This document shows, in pieces, positions 19,147 through 27,821 of a stretch of 64,000 nt of DNA. Position 1 is the stretch's first letter; each line of letters begins with the position of its first letter. The notes beneath the pieces are model-generated. The model was given only the letters and a program-made list of their open reading frames with translations. It searched no databases and was not told the origin of the DNA. Source of the DNA: Acidobacteriota bacterium (GTDB lineage: Bacteria; Acidobacteriota; Terriglobia; Terriglobales; Acidobacteriaceae); contig JAFDVQ010000004.1 in NCBI GenBank assembly GCA_018268915.1, positions 1 to 64,000 of the forward strand, read 5' to 3'. The translations under genes and the position numbers were made by a program.

Positions 19147-20210
19147 GCCAGGCCCTCCGCCTCGCCCCAGCCGAGCATTACGTTCATGTTCTGCACAGCC
19201 TGTCCCGATGCGCCTTTGAGCAAGTTGTCGAGACAGCTCACGATTACCGCTCGCTTTCCATCGTTGGATAGCTGAAACCCGATATCGGCGAAATTGGTGC
19301 GCACCGAATATTGAATCTGCGGCAACGAGCTGTCGTACAGGCGCACCATCGGGCTTCCTGCGAAAAAGTCTCGATAGAGTTTTGCTACGTGCTCACGGGT
19401 CTGTGCTTCCTTGAATCGAGCGTAGATTGTCGAGAGGATGCCGCGAGGAATCGGCAGCAGGTGAGGGGTAAACACGATGTCACCGTCGCCGATGCCGATC
19501 TGCTCGAGCAATTCACCTGTATGCCGGTGGCCAAAAACTCCATATGCCGAAAGATTGTCTGCCGCATACATGTAGTGCGTCTTCGCGGTCGGAGCCTTGC
19601 CGGCGCCGCTAACCCCGCTCTTGGCATCGGCAACTATCCCGTGCGACAGGTCAACGATCCCTGCAGCCATCAGCGGGCGCACCGCAAGGATTACCGAGGT
19701 GGCGTAGCAGCCGGGGTTTGCCACCAACTTGGCTCCGCCAATCGCCTTCCGGTGCAATTCGGGCATCCCGTAGACAGCCTGTGCCTGTGTTGCCGCTGCG
19801 ATATTCGAGCCTTCGTCTGAAAACCCATACACTGCACGGTTCTTCGCGTCGGTCAGGCGCCAGGCTCCGCTCAAGTCGATTACTCGCAAGCCATGCTCCA
19901 ACGCCTGCGGTACCCATTCACGGGACTGCTCATGCGGAGTTGCGAGAAAGAGCAGGTCGACGCCGCGTTCTGCCAACAGCCTCCACGAAAAAGGCTCCAT
20001 CTTCAGCGAGCGGCTGCCGTTGTTATTTGCCAGCTGCGGGTGAATCTCTTCCAGGGGAACTCCCCCGCGCGCCGCGTCCTTTTCGTCGACGCGTCCAACA
20101 AAAGCCGGCGGCGTGCCCTTCAGGCGCGGATGATGCAGCAGGAGCCGAGCCAATTCCGCACCGGCGTATCCCGTCACTCCCATTACAGCGGTTTGCAAAG
20201 CCTTGCTCAT
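19143..20210 (-). CDS. argC: N-acetyl-gamma-glutamyl-phosphate reductase
   Basis: NADPH-dependent reduction of the acyl phosphate to the semialdehyde. 355 residues, with GVTGYAGAELARLL near the N-terminus for the dinucleotide, the catalytic cysteine in VANPGCYAT around residue 160, and a conserved GHRHTGE histidine region. It overlaps the argR stop upstream and the argB start downstream, each by four bases. Confidence 0.95.
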   Translation of the reverse strand: MSKALQTAVMGVTGYAGAELARLLLHHPRLKGTPPAFVGRVDEKDAARGGVPLEEIHPQLANNNGSRSLKMEPFSWRLLAERGVDLLFLATPHEQSREWVPQALEHGLRVIDLSGAWRLTDAKNRAVYGFSDEGSNIAAATQAQAVYGMPELHRKAIGGAKLVANPGCYATSVILAVRPLMAAGIVDLSHGIVADAKSGVSGAGKAPTAKTHYMYAADNLSAYGVFGHRHTGELLEQIGIGDGDIVFTPHLLPIPRGILSTIYARFKEAQTREHVAKLYRDFFAGSPMVRLYDSSLPQIQYSVRTNFADIGFQLSNDGKRAVIVSCLDNLLKGASGQAVQNMNVMLGWGEAEGLA

Positions 20211-20662
20211 GACTCCAGCATCTTTCTCAGCCGCGACTCAACTTCATGGGCGCGCTTCACATCCGGGCAGATCACAAGAATGGTGTCATCGCCGGCGATT
20301 GTTCCGAGGACTTCGCCCCACCGTTCGCGATCGAGTGCTGCAGCCATCGGCTGTGCGCCTCCCATCGTCGTCCTCAGAATCACCTGGTTCATCGCATGCT
20401 TTACATCGAGTCCGAAGCTCTCCATAATCTCTGCGACCGATGGCGGCCCGTCGTCGACCTGGCTGTGCCCGTTCCCGTTCCCATTGGGAAGGGAATAGCC
20501 ATGCGGACCCTTTGTAAGCTGCAGCTCGTGGATGTCGCGCGAGAGCGTCGCCTGCGTGACTTCGAAGCCGCGACGGCGAAGCTTGCGGCGCAACTCGTCC
20601 TGGTTTGCCACCAGAGCGTGAGCCACGAGCTCTCGAATCGCATTGTGTCTTTGGAACTTCAT
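20207..20662 (-). CDS. argR: Arginine repressor ArgR
   Basis: Arginine-sensing repressor, first gene of the operon it should control. 151 residues: N-terminal winged helix with the ArgR-type recognition stretch VTQATLSRDIHELQL, a linker with Asn-Gly repeats (LPNGNGNGHSQ) and a C-terminal hexamerisation domain ending with GDDTILVICPD, the arginine-binding aspartates. ATG 20662 is preferred over upstream in-frame starts because it puts the helix-turn-helix at the usual distance and leaves the promoter outside the gene. The ARG-box pair at 20713-20747 lies 50-85 bases upstream. Confidence 0.93.
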   Translation of the reverse strand: MKFQRHNAIRELVAHALVANQDELRRKLRRRGFEVTQATLSRDIHELQLTKGPHGYSLPNGNGNGHSQVDDGPPSVAEIMESFGLDVKHAMNQVILRTTMGGAQPMAAALDRERWGEVLGTIAGDDTILVICPDVKRAHEVESRLRKMLES

Positions 20663-20711
20663 TTTTCTTTCCAGCAAAGCAAAACGCGGCTCGCATTTGC
20701 GGCGGCCGCGC

Positions 20712-20741
20712 TTGCATAAATATACAAACAAAGTGTATAAC
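20712..20741 (+). promoter_or_regulatory. Mirror promoter facing gltB
   Basis: Because the site is an inverted repeat, the plus strand also shows TTGCAT, an 18-base spacer and TATAAC. It points at gltB, with a leader of about 180 bases if used. Plausible but a by-product of symmetry cannot be excluded. Confidence 0.45.
20713..20726. promoter_or_regulatory. ARG box 1 (ArgR operator)
   Basis: TGCATAAATATACA is an imperfect palindrome fitting the ARG-box pattern of two TGNAT half-sites around an AT-rich core. Its centre lies 21 bases from that of box 2, two helical turns, the spacing of paired ARG boxes in other bacteria. Confidence 0.65.
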
Positions 20742-20748
20742 TATGCAA
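20719..20748 (-). promoter_or_regulatory. Sigma-70 type promoter of the argRCBDFGH-argA operon
   Basis: On the minus strand TTGCAT (20748-20743), an 18-base spacer, then TATATT (20724-20719). Transcription would begin near 20712, giving a leader of about 50 bases before argR. Entirely inside the ARG-box pair. Confidence 0.65.
20734..20747. promoter_or_regulatory. ARG box 2 (ArgR operator)
   Basis: TGTATAACTATGCA, near mirror image of box 1; the two arms together make a 37-base inverted repeat around AACAAAG. Both boxes cover the -35 and -10 elements of the argR promoter, so bound ArgR would block it. Confidence 0.65.
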
Positions 20749-20930
20749 GTAGGTTTTCCACCGCCGGCAGGCAGAATCACCCAAGGTAATATGCGCGCGA
20801 TTCGACCCCAAACTCGAACTCGACTTGCCCGGCGCCCGGCGCCACCACGCGCCGCGTGAGGTCATTCCGCTTCTTGCTCTAAGTCGCTCCTTGAGCCGCT
20901 TCTCAAAATCCAAATTCAAAGGTCGTACAG

Positions 20931-23900
20931 TTGACTATGGGCTTCCCCAATCGGCTTTCATCTCCTCATACATACAGCCCGAAGAACAACGCCGCCCAAC
21001 ACCTCTCGCATAATGCGCCGTCCTACATTGAAGGAAGCCTCATCGATCCGCGCTTCGATTTTGATTCCTGCGGTGTTGGATTTGTGGCCCAACTCTCCGC
21101 TCAGCCCTCGCACCAGATTCTCGAGCACGCTCTCACGGCGTTAGCTCGTCTCGAACATCGCGGAGCCGTTGCCGCTGACGGCAAGTCTTCTGACGGCGTT
21201 GGAGTGACAACCGCAATCCCTCGGATGTGGCTTCTTGGGCAGTGCGGGCTCTGGCTCGATGAAAGCAGCCCGCTTGGTGTGGCTGTGATGTTTCTGCCAA
21301 AAGACGATACAGAGCAGCGCACCGAGATCGAGTCGGCCCTCTTCGAGCAGGACATCGAGGTGCTTTCCTGGCGATCCGTTCCTGTCCGGCCGGAGGTGCT
21401 TGGCGAGATCGCCGAGTCTTCGCGTCCGGAAATCTGGCAACTGCTTGTGACCACGGACGATTCCGAATTCTTTAATCGGCGACTATTTCTGGCGCGCAAG
21501 CAATTTGAGCGATCGGGCCTGCCCGGTTACATCGTCAGCATTTCTACCACGACGATGATCTATAAAGCCCTTTGCGCCGGGCGTCTGCTATCGGATTTTT
21601 ACCCGGACCTGGCCGATCCCGAATTCAAAACACCCTTCGCATTGTTCCATCAGCGATACGCAACCAATGTGTTGCCTTCGTGGGATCGTGCTCAGCCTTT
21701 TCGTTGTCTGGCACACAACGGGGAGATCAACACCATCTGGGGCAATCGGGCCCGCATGGAAGCTCGCGCGGCCACACTTCCGCTGGACATGTACCCGATC
21801 CTGACGCAGGGCGGATCAGACTCAACGTCTCTCGATGAGATTGTGGAACTTCTTTCGCACAGCGGCCGTACCGTCGGCGAAGCGGTCCGCATGGTTGTTC
21901 CCCCAGCGAATCCGGGCAACTCCTCGTCGTTCCTCCAATACAGTGGAGACATCGTCGAGCCGTGGGATGGACCCGCCGCGCTTGCATTCACTGACGGTCA
22001 CCAGGTTGGAGCCATCCTTGATCGGAACGGTCTGCGTCCCTGCCGCTTTGCTCTTGACGATACGGGTCTCGTCGTAGCTGGCTCCGAAGCCGGCCTCGTC
22101 GATATGGACCCTGATCACGTCATCCATAGCGGACGTCTCGGACCGGGCCAGATGATCGTTGCGGATCTCGACTATCACCGATTCTTTGAGAACGAAGAGA
22201 TTCTTCGCATCTACGATGCAAAGCGCCAGTACCAGGACCTCGTCCGCGAAGACGTCCCTTTGCAGGACTCAATCGAAGCGCCTGCACCGCTCGAACCTGC
22301 TGAGTTGAACCGCCTTCAGCATCGGTTCGGCTACACGCGTGAAGACGTGAGAATGATCCTGCAGCCCATGGCCAGCGACGGCAAAGACGCAGTATGGTCA
22401 ATGGGCGACGACACCTCAATCGCGCCTCTCGCACGTGCGCCCCGCCCGCTCTATGCATTCTTCCGGCAGCGATTCGCTCAGGTCACCAATCCGCCGATTG
22501 ACCCGCTGCGCGAGAACGTTGTTTTTCAAATGCATACGCGCCTTGGTCCATGGCCGCACATTCTGGAGCTCCGTGAACCCCTCCCGGGTCTCTCGCTTCG
22601 CTCCCCCATCCTTTCATTGGGCCAGATGCACGCGCTGGTAGTAGGACATCATAATCAAGCAGGGAAGTTGCCTCACGCCATCCTGCATTGCCTCTACTCC
22701 CCTGAGTCGACCCTTGAGGTGGCGGTCGACATTCTGACTGAACGCGCGATCGAGCTCGTTCGTGAAGGCGCATCGCTGCTGATCCTCTCCGATCGTGGTG
22801 CGGACGCGAGAGCTATTCCGGTGCCGATGGCAATGGCTGCCGGGGCGGTGCACCTGGCGCTGACGAAAGCCGGAGTTCGCGCGGAGGTTGGAATTGCGGT
22901 TGAGGCTGCGGACGCTCGAGAGATTCATCATGTGGCAGTTCTTCTCGGTCTGGGCGTGGGAGCAGTCTGTCCCTGGCTTGCCCTTGAGACGGCCCGCAAT
23001 ATCGATCCTGAGCACGGTGAAGAAAACCTGTTGCGTGCCCTTGAACTTGGTCTCGCCAAGGTAATGTCCAAGATGGGAATCAGCGTGGTCGACAGCTATC
23101 GCGGCGCACACCTTTTCGACGCGATCGGCATTTCGCAGCACGTCGTTGACAAGTGCTTTGCCGGAGTTCCTGCGCCGATCGGTGGGATCGGCTTTAGCGA
23201 AATCGAGAGCTACGTTCGCCAGCTTTGGAAAGCCGAACCCGTCGTTGATGCGGAGCCAGACAAAGTCCCCGCGGTTCCGGCTCCCGCAGCAAGTCGCGAA
23301 CTTCCAGACTACGGCTTCGTGCGATTCCGCAAAGCCGACGAAGCCGAATCGCATGGCTGGCAGCCCATGACGGTTCGCGCTCTGCAAACGGTTGTCGGGT
23401 CGACCAAGCAGGGAATTGCGCTTGCTCTTGCGCCATTTGCAACATTCTCCGCACAGGCCGTTGAGCCTCAACCTGCCAATCTCCGCGACCTGCTTGAAAT
23501 CCGCCCGGCCGGTCCCCAAGTCGAGCTAGCTAGAGTTGCGCCGATCGACACCATAACCCGAACCTTCATCGCCAGCGCCATGTCCTTTGGTTCGCTCTCT
23601 CCCGAGGCACACCAGACCATCACTGAAGCGATGAACATTCTCGGCGGCCGCTCAAACACCGGCGAAGGCGGGGAAGATCCAGCAGTCTACACACCTGTCA
23701 ACGGTGTGCCTTCGCTGCTGAACAATAAGATCAAGCAGGTGGCGAGCGCTCGCTTCGGAGTGACAGCCGAGTATCTGGCGCACGCCGAAGAACTCGAGAT
23801 AAAAGTCGCCCAAGGTGCGAAGCCAGGCGAGGGCGGTCAGCTCCCAGGCCACAAAGTGACGGAGCTCATCGCTCGACTGCGGCATGCTCAGACCGGCATG

Positions 23901-25421
23901 CAGCTCATCTCGCCGCCGCCACATCACGATATCTACTCGATTGAGGATCTGGCGCAACTGATCTGGGATTTGAAACGTGCTAACCCTCGCGCTGCTGTCG
24001 GCGTGAAGCTGGTCTCCGGGTGTGGTATTGGGACTATTGCGGCGGGTGTTGCCAAGGCCTACGCGGACTACATCGTTATCGCGGGGCATTCGGGTGGCAC
24101 CGGAGCATCGCCACTGTCGAGCATCAAGTACGCCGGCAATCCCTGGGAACTTGGCCTGGCTGAGGCGCAGCAGGTTCTCATTCACAACGGACTTCGCGGC
24201 CGCGTCCGTCTTCGTACGGATGGCGGTCTCCGCACTGCGCGCGACATTGTCATCGCCGCCCTTCTCGGGGCTGACGAGTACGCCTTTGGCACAGCCGTGT
24301 TGGTTGCACTTGGCTGCGACATGGCGCGGCAGTGCCACCTGAATACCTGTCCTACAGGGATTGCAACGCAACGGCCCGACCTTCGAGCAAAATTTCGCGG
24401 CAAGCCGGAACATGTTGTTCGATTCTGCAACGAACTAGCAGAAGAAGTTCGTCAGCTTTTGGCGAAACTCGGGCTGCCGTCGCTTCAAGAGGCTGTCGGG
24501 CGAACCGACCTGCTTCAACAGGTAAGATTCGATGCGAACCTCGACCTGAAGCCTGTTCTTGCCGCGGCGGCGGTCGCGGCTGAGACTGGCGGAGCAGTTC
24601 GGTGGGAAGGGAAGCGCAACGACCGTCCGGAGGTTCATCCACCTCTTGACGATGCCTGGGTTGGTCCGGCACTGGCAGCATTTGAATCGCGTGTGCCGTT
24701 CTCGCTTGAATCCAGGATTACCAACGAAGACCGCACGCTCGGTGCACGACTCGCGGCACAGATCGCTCAACATCGAACTGACAATCCAGGTGTCGCAGGC
24801 TCGCAGCTTACCTTCAACCTGCATGGAACTGCTGGTCAGTCTTTCGGTGCCTTCGCGACGGGCGGAATGACACTTTCTCTTGAGGGCCTCGCAAACGACT
24901 TTGTCGGCAAGGGCCTGTGCGGCGGCGAACTCATCCTTCGTGGTCGCGGCCGCATTGCACAGCAGAGTGAGGCACACACCCTCCTCGGCAACGTGGCGCT
25001 ATATGGTGCGACGAGCGGTTCGCTGTTCGCAGCCGGACGCGCAGGGGAGCGTTTTGCGGTTCGCAATTCGGGAGCTCGGGCAATCGTGGAGGGCGTCGGT
25101 GACCATGCCTGCGAATACATGACCGGTGGCCTGGCGGTAGTACTCGGCAGGACCGGAATCAACTTCGGAGCCGGCATGACTGGAGGTATCGCCTGGGTCT
25201 TCGACGAGGACGGCGACTTCCTCGGCAATAGCCGCTACCACAACGCTTTCCTGCAGCCGGAAACCTGGAATCAGCTTGATGAGGAACCCCGTACAGCTAT
25301 TTGCGAACTTGTAGCTCTGCATGCCCAGAAGACTGCAAGTACTCGCGCGCAATGGCTTCTCGCGAACTGGGCTTCGGAGTCGAGTAAATTCGTTCGGCTC
25401 ACCCCAAAGCCTCAGGCATAA
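20931..25421 (+). CDS. gltB: Glutamate synthase, large (alpha) subunit
   Basis: Makes two glutamates from glutamine and 2-oxoglutarate. 1496 residues in the family order: a propeptide of 46 residues, then Cys47 (CGVGF), the N-terminal nucleophile of the class II amidotransferase domain; central domain; FMN-binding synthase domain with a [3Fe-4S] motif (Cys1129, Cys1135, Cys1140, in CDMARQCHLNTC) and GHSGGTGASPLSSIKYAG; and C-terminal GXGXG beta-helix. Start TTG 20931 has AAAGG eight bases upstream; ATG 20937 is two codons further. No gltD follows, so the reductant is either a distant GltD or ferredoxin. It diverges from argR across an ARG-box pair. Confidence 0.95.
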   Translation: MTMGFPNRLSSPHTYSPKNNAAQHLSHNAPSYIEGSLIDPRFDFDSCGVGFVAQLSAQPSHQILEHALTALARLEHRGAVAADGKSSDGVGVTTAIPRMWLLGQCGLWLDESSPLGVAVMFLPKDDTEQRTEIESALFEQDIEVLSWRSVPVRPEVLGEIAESSRPEIWQLLVTTDDSEFFNRRLFLARKQFERSGLPGYIVSISTTTMIYKALCAGRLLSDFYPDLADPEFKTPFALFHQRYATNVLPSWDRAQPFRCLAHNGEINTIWGNRARMEARAATLPLDMYPILTQGGSDSTSLDEIVELLSHSGRTVGEAVRMVVPPANPGNSSSFLQYSGDIVEPWDGPAALAFTDGHQVGAILDRNGLRPCRFALDDTGLVVAGSEAGLVDMDPDHVIHSGRLGPGQMIVADLDYHRFFENEEILRIYDAKRQYQDLVREDVPLQDSIEAPAPLEPAELNRLQHRFGYTREDVRMILQPMASDGKDAVWSMGDDTSIAPLARAPRPLYAFFRQRFAQVTNPPIDPLRENVVFQMHTRLGPWPHILELREPLPGLSLRSPILSLGQMHALVVGHHNQAGKLPHAILHCLYSPESTLEVAVDILTERAIELVREGASLLILSDRGADARAIPVPMAMAAGAVHLALTKAGVRAEVGIAVEAADAREIHHVAVLLGLGVGAVCPWLALETARNIDPEHGEENLLRALELGLAKVMSKMGISVVDSYRGAHLFDAIGISQHVVDKCFAGVPAPIGGIGFSEIESYVRQLWKAEPVVDAEPDKVPAVPAPAASRELPDYGFVRFRKADEAESHGWQPMTVRALQTVVGSTKQGIALALAPFATFSAQAVEPQPANLRDLLEIRPAGPQVELARVAPIDTITRTFIASAMSFGSLSPEAHQTITEAMNILGGRSNTGEGGEDPAVYTPVNGVPSLLNNKIKQVASARFGVTAEYLAHAEELEIKVAQGAKPGEGGQLPGHKVTELIARLRHAQTGMQLISPPPHHDIYSIEDLAQLIWDLKRANPRAAVGVKLVSGCGIGTIAAGVAKAYADYIVIAGHSGGTGASPLSSIKYAGNPWELGLAEAQQVLIHNGLRGRVRLRTDGGLRTARDIVIAALLGADEYAFGTAVLVALGCDMARQCHLNTCPTGIATQRPDLRAKFRGKPEHVVRFCNELAEEVRQLLAKLGLPSLQEAVGRTDLLQQVRFDANLDLKPVLAAAAVAAETGGAVRWEGKRNDRPEVHPPLDDAWVGPALAAFESRVPFSLESRITNEDRTLGARLAAQIAQHRTDNPGVAGSQLTFNLHGTAGQSFGAFATGGMTLSLEGLANDFVGKGLCGGELILRGRGRIAQQSEAHTLLGNVALYGATSGSLFAAGRAGERFAVRNSGARAIVEGVGDHACEYMTGGLAVVLGRTGINFGAGMTGGIAWVFDEDGDFLGNSRYHNAFLQPETWNQLDEEPRTAICELVALHAQKTASTRAQWLLANWASESSKFVRLTPKPQA

Positions 25422-25423
25422 TT

Positions 25424-25449
25424 TCCGCCCCAGACCGAGGCTGGGCGGA
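25424..25449 (+). terminator. Hairpin just after gltB
   Basis: TCCGCCCCAG pairs with CTGGGCGGA with one bulged C, beginning two bases after the gltB stop. No T-run follows, so it may be a weak or factor-assisted terminator or an mRNA end stabiliser. Confidence 0.4.
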
Positions 25450-25478
25450 GAAGCTGGATCGTAAGGGGCCCTCATGGC

Positions 25479-25517
25479 TTGATAAATGTAATTCCGATGC
25501 ATAGAATACCGATGTAT
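25479..25517 (+). promoter_or_regulatory. Promoter and probable operator at the start of the first PadR gene
   Basis: TTGATA (25479-25484), 17-base spacer, TAGAAT (25502-25507), then only eight bases to the ATG at 25516. CCGATGCAT (25494-25502) and CCGATGTAT (25509-25517) form a direct repeat 15 bases apart, and ATAC-CGAT-GTAT (25506-25517) is an inverted repeat running into the start codon. There is no Shine-Dalgarno. Confidence 0.6.
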
Positions 25518-25827
25518 GAACTTGAAGGGCACACTTCCAACGCTCATTCTTGAGGTTCTGGCTGAGGAATCGAGCCACGGATATCGCATCGCCCAGAAGA
25601 TCAAGCAAAGCTCAGACGGCCTTCTCGACTTCAAAGAGGGCACGCTCTATCCCGCTCTGCACAAGCTGGAAAACGAGGGTTCAGTTGAATCCTTTGAAGG
25701 CGTTGAGAGCGGGCGCACGCGCCGGTACTACCGCATTACACCAGCAGGCCTCAAAGTGCTGAGAGACGACCGTGCTGAGTGGCAGCAACTCTCGCGAGCA
25801 GTCAGCATGATCCTGGGGGAGGCATAA
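25516..25827 (+). CDS. PadR-family transcriptional regulator
   Basis: 103 residues forming the PadR winged helix (LPTLILEVLAEESSHGYRIAQ, then KEGTLYPALHKLENEG for the recognition helix, and the wing RTRRYYRIT) with a short C-terminal helix, the small PadR type. Usually a dimeric repressor of its own operon and of a linked membrane protein. Two bases after its stop the next gene begins, and the pair is the common PadR plus membrane partner arrangement. The transcript seems to begin almost at the ATG, so translation may be leaderless. Confidence 0.88.
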   Translation: MNLKGTLPTLILEVLAEESSHGYRIAQKIKQSSDGLLDFKEGTLYPALHKLENEGSVESFEGVESGRTRRYYRITPAGLKVLRDDRAEWQQLSRAVSMILGEA

Positions 25828-25829
25828 CG

Positions 25830-26465
25830 ATGGCAACTCTGGACAGTTGGTTGAATCAGGCAGTCAGACACCTATCGAAGGAGTCGGCCGATACAGTTCG
25901 GTGCGAGATTCAGGAGCATTACGAAGCAGCTCGCCTGGACGCGCTGAACAGCGGAATCGAACCGCAACAAGCCGACTCGGTTGCTGTGCAAGCCCTTGGT
26001 GATCCCTGCGTCGCGAATCGGCAGTATCGCAAGGTGCTTTTGACTTCCTCCGAAGCGAAGGTCCTGCGCCAGTCCAACGCTGAATCGCGCATGATCTGCT
26101 CGAACAAATGGCTGAAATGGACGCTGCTCTCTGCGCCGGGTACTCTTCTGTTGCTGTCTGTGATCTTTCTGGCCATGCATCAGATCGTTCTTGCACGAGC
26201 GCTGATTCTTTTCGGTGTGTTGATGGCCACTTTTTTCGTGCCACCGTTTTTTCCGATCTACTCGACCGTGCGCGGACGTGTCTATCGCGTAATCAAATGG
26301 ACTGTGCTGATAGGTGGAGTCTTAATGCTTTTCGGAAAGGATGGCTGGAACTGGGCATGGCTCAATTCTTGCTGTCTTTATCCAGTGTTCTATATGGAAT
26401 GGAAGCGGATGCTGATCAGGCGCAAACTCCCGGTCAAGCAATGGCCGAGGCAACTTTACTTGTAG
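25830..26465 (+). CDS. PadR-partner membrane protein with permease-prefix-like N-terminus
   Basis: 211 residues. The N-terminal ~75 resemble the helical HAAS/permease prefix domain often linked to PadR regulators (WLNQAVRHLSKESADTVRCEIQEH, then ALGDP), followed by four hydrophobic segments and a short cationic C-terminus. Such proteins are thought to be partners or sensors for the PadR repressor encoded just before. The start ATG 25830 is two bases after the padR stop. No catalytic motif seen. Confidence 0.7.
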   Translation: MATLDSWLNQAVRHLSKESADTVRCEIQEHYEAARLDALNSGIEPQQADSVAVQALGDPCVANRQYRKVLLTSSEAKVLRQSNAESRMICSNKWLKWTLLSAPGTLLLLSVIFLAMHQIVLARALILFGVLMATFFVPPFFPIYSTVRGRVYRVIKWTVLIGGVLMLFGKDGWNWAWLNSCCLYPVFYMEWKRMLIRRKLPVKQWPRQLYL

Positions 26466-26489
26466 CGGGTCGAGTCGCCGACTAGAGCT

Positions 26490-27821
26490 TCAGTTCACCG
26501 TCAACTCGCTCATCTGTACGCCCATTCGATTCTTCAGCTGTCCTGCGCGATCAATCAGTTCCTGCAGACTCTCTTGATCGGTAGAGTCGAGCGTGGTCAC
26601 GTGGCCCATGCTGAGCTTTAGAGGACGAGGTCCCTGTGTCTTCGAGGTCCTTGCGGCAGTGGCAAACTCCAGTCTCAACGCGGCCACTGAGATTCCGGTC
26701 CGATCGAACTGTCCCGCAACCGCAAAGTCACCAGTTCCGATTCTGCCTTTGATGTCCGATTCGCGGAAGGTGGCGCGAAGAAGCTCACCCGCCTCCGCCA
26801 GCGAGGCGGCCGCAGCCTGTGCGCCGTGTTCCTGATGGATCTGAGCGAGATTCTCCATCTCGATATAGAGGATGGAGAAGGGTACGCGGTTTCTCTTCGC
26901 CAGCTGTAATGCATGTTCCGCCAGCAGCTGAAATCCGCGACTGTTATAGAGGCGCGTTGCTTCGTCGCGGAGAATCAACTCGTGAATCTCGTTCTCCATG
27001 CGGCTGATGCGCCAAGCGAACAGCAGCAGGAGACCTGTGAAGACAGCCACTGCCGCGGCTGCAAGCAATCCAGCCGCAAATTGCTGGTGTATGCGGGCGT
27101 TCAGGGCCTCCCACGCGAATGAGATGACGAGCAGGATCGGAGCAAAGATTCGTGCAAGCTTGCTACCGGAGCCGATGCCCAGGAAGACAGAAAGTACGCC
27201 GTGTTCTGCCTGCCGCAGTGCGACAGCTGCTGTCAGCGCAACTAGACAGAGAATGAGGGAACCTGTCGAATGCGTGCCCATGCTTGAACCGAATACGCCA
27301 AAGCGACCATAGAAGTAATCGGCTGCCACCAGGACTGCCAGAAGGCAGAGAACGCATACCAGGACATCGACGATCCGGTTCATCAGCCAGTTGGCGTAGT
27401 CGACCAACAACACCGCAATCGAGAGAACTACAAATCCGAATGCGATCCTTGCCGGCGGTGCCAATGGATGCATCGGATTGCTGGGATTGGCCAGGGCCCG
27501 CATCCAGAAGAGAATCACGGCACCACCAAAGACCCCCAGCACCCTTGCGATGCGAACTACATAAACGACCAGAGTTCCGGAAATGTCCGGCCCAGAAAGA
27601 CCTAGTCTGATGGCGCACACCAGGCCCGTAAGTACAAGCGGCAGGCTCGAACGCGCAGACTCAGCAACACCAAACAGGCCAAACAGTGGCAACAAATGGA
27701 AGACAATTGCGGCTGCCGCTACTCCCAGAGAAACTACCTGGGCCCACCGTGCAATTCGAAATAGCTTTGGGTCGGGTAGAACAGTGAGAGACTCCGGGAC
27801 TTTGTCTTCTTTGCGATTCAT
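26490..27821 (-). CDS. Membrane protein with degenerate GGDEF domain keeping the I-site
   Basis: 443 residues: about eight membrane spans (residues ~25-285), then a GGDEF-like domain. The signature is GTGDF (362-366) instead of GGDEF, the first metal Asp is lost (YIEMEN where the neighbour has FIDLDG), the KxxND region reads AQIHQE, and the C-terminal RADEMMY motif is gone, so it should not make c-di-GMP. Yet the inhibitory-site motif RESD (353-356) is kept exactly five residues before, which suggests it may still bind c-di-GMP. It is a paralogue of the protein encoded upstream; its ATG overlaps that gene's stop. Confidence 0.85.
   Translation of the reverse strand: MNRKEDKVPESLTVLPDPKLFRIARWAQVVSLGVAAAAIVFHLLPLFGLFGVAESARSSLPLVLTGLVCAIRLGLSGPDISGTLVVYVVRIARVLGVFGGAVILFWMRALANPSNPMHPLAPPARIAFGFVVLSIAVLLVDYANWLMNRIVDVLVCVLCLLAVLVAADYFYGRFGVFGSSMGTHSTGSLILCLVALTAAVALRQAEHGVLSVFLGIGSGSKLARIFAPILLVISFAWEALNARIHQQFAAGLLAAAAVAVFTGLLLLFAWRISRMENEIHELILRDEATRLYNSRGFQLLAEHALQLAKRNRVPFSILYIEMENLAQIHQEHGAQAAAASLAEAGELLRATFRESDIKGRIGTGDFAVAGQFDRTGISVAALRLEFATAARTSKTQGPRPLKLSMGHVTTLDSTDQESLQELIDRAGQLKNRMGVQMSELTVN

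Noticed and set aside
17902..19275. A 457-codon plus-strand frame over argD and argB
   Set aside because: Antisense to two certain genes; composition is that of a GC-rich shadow.
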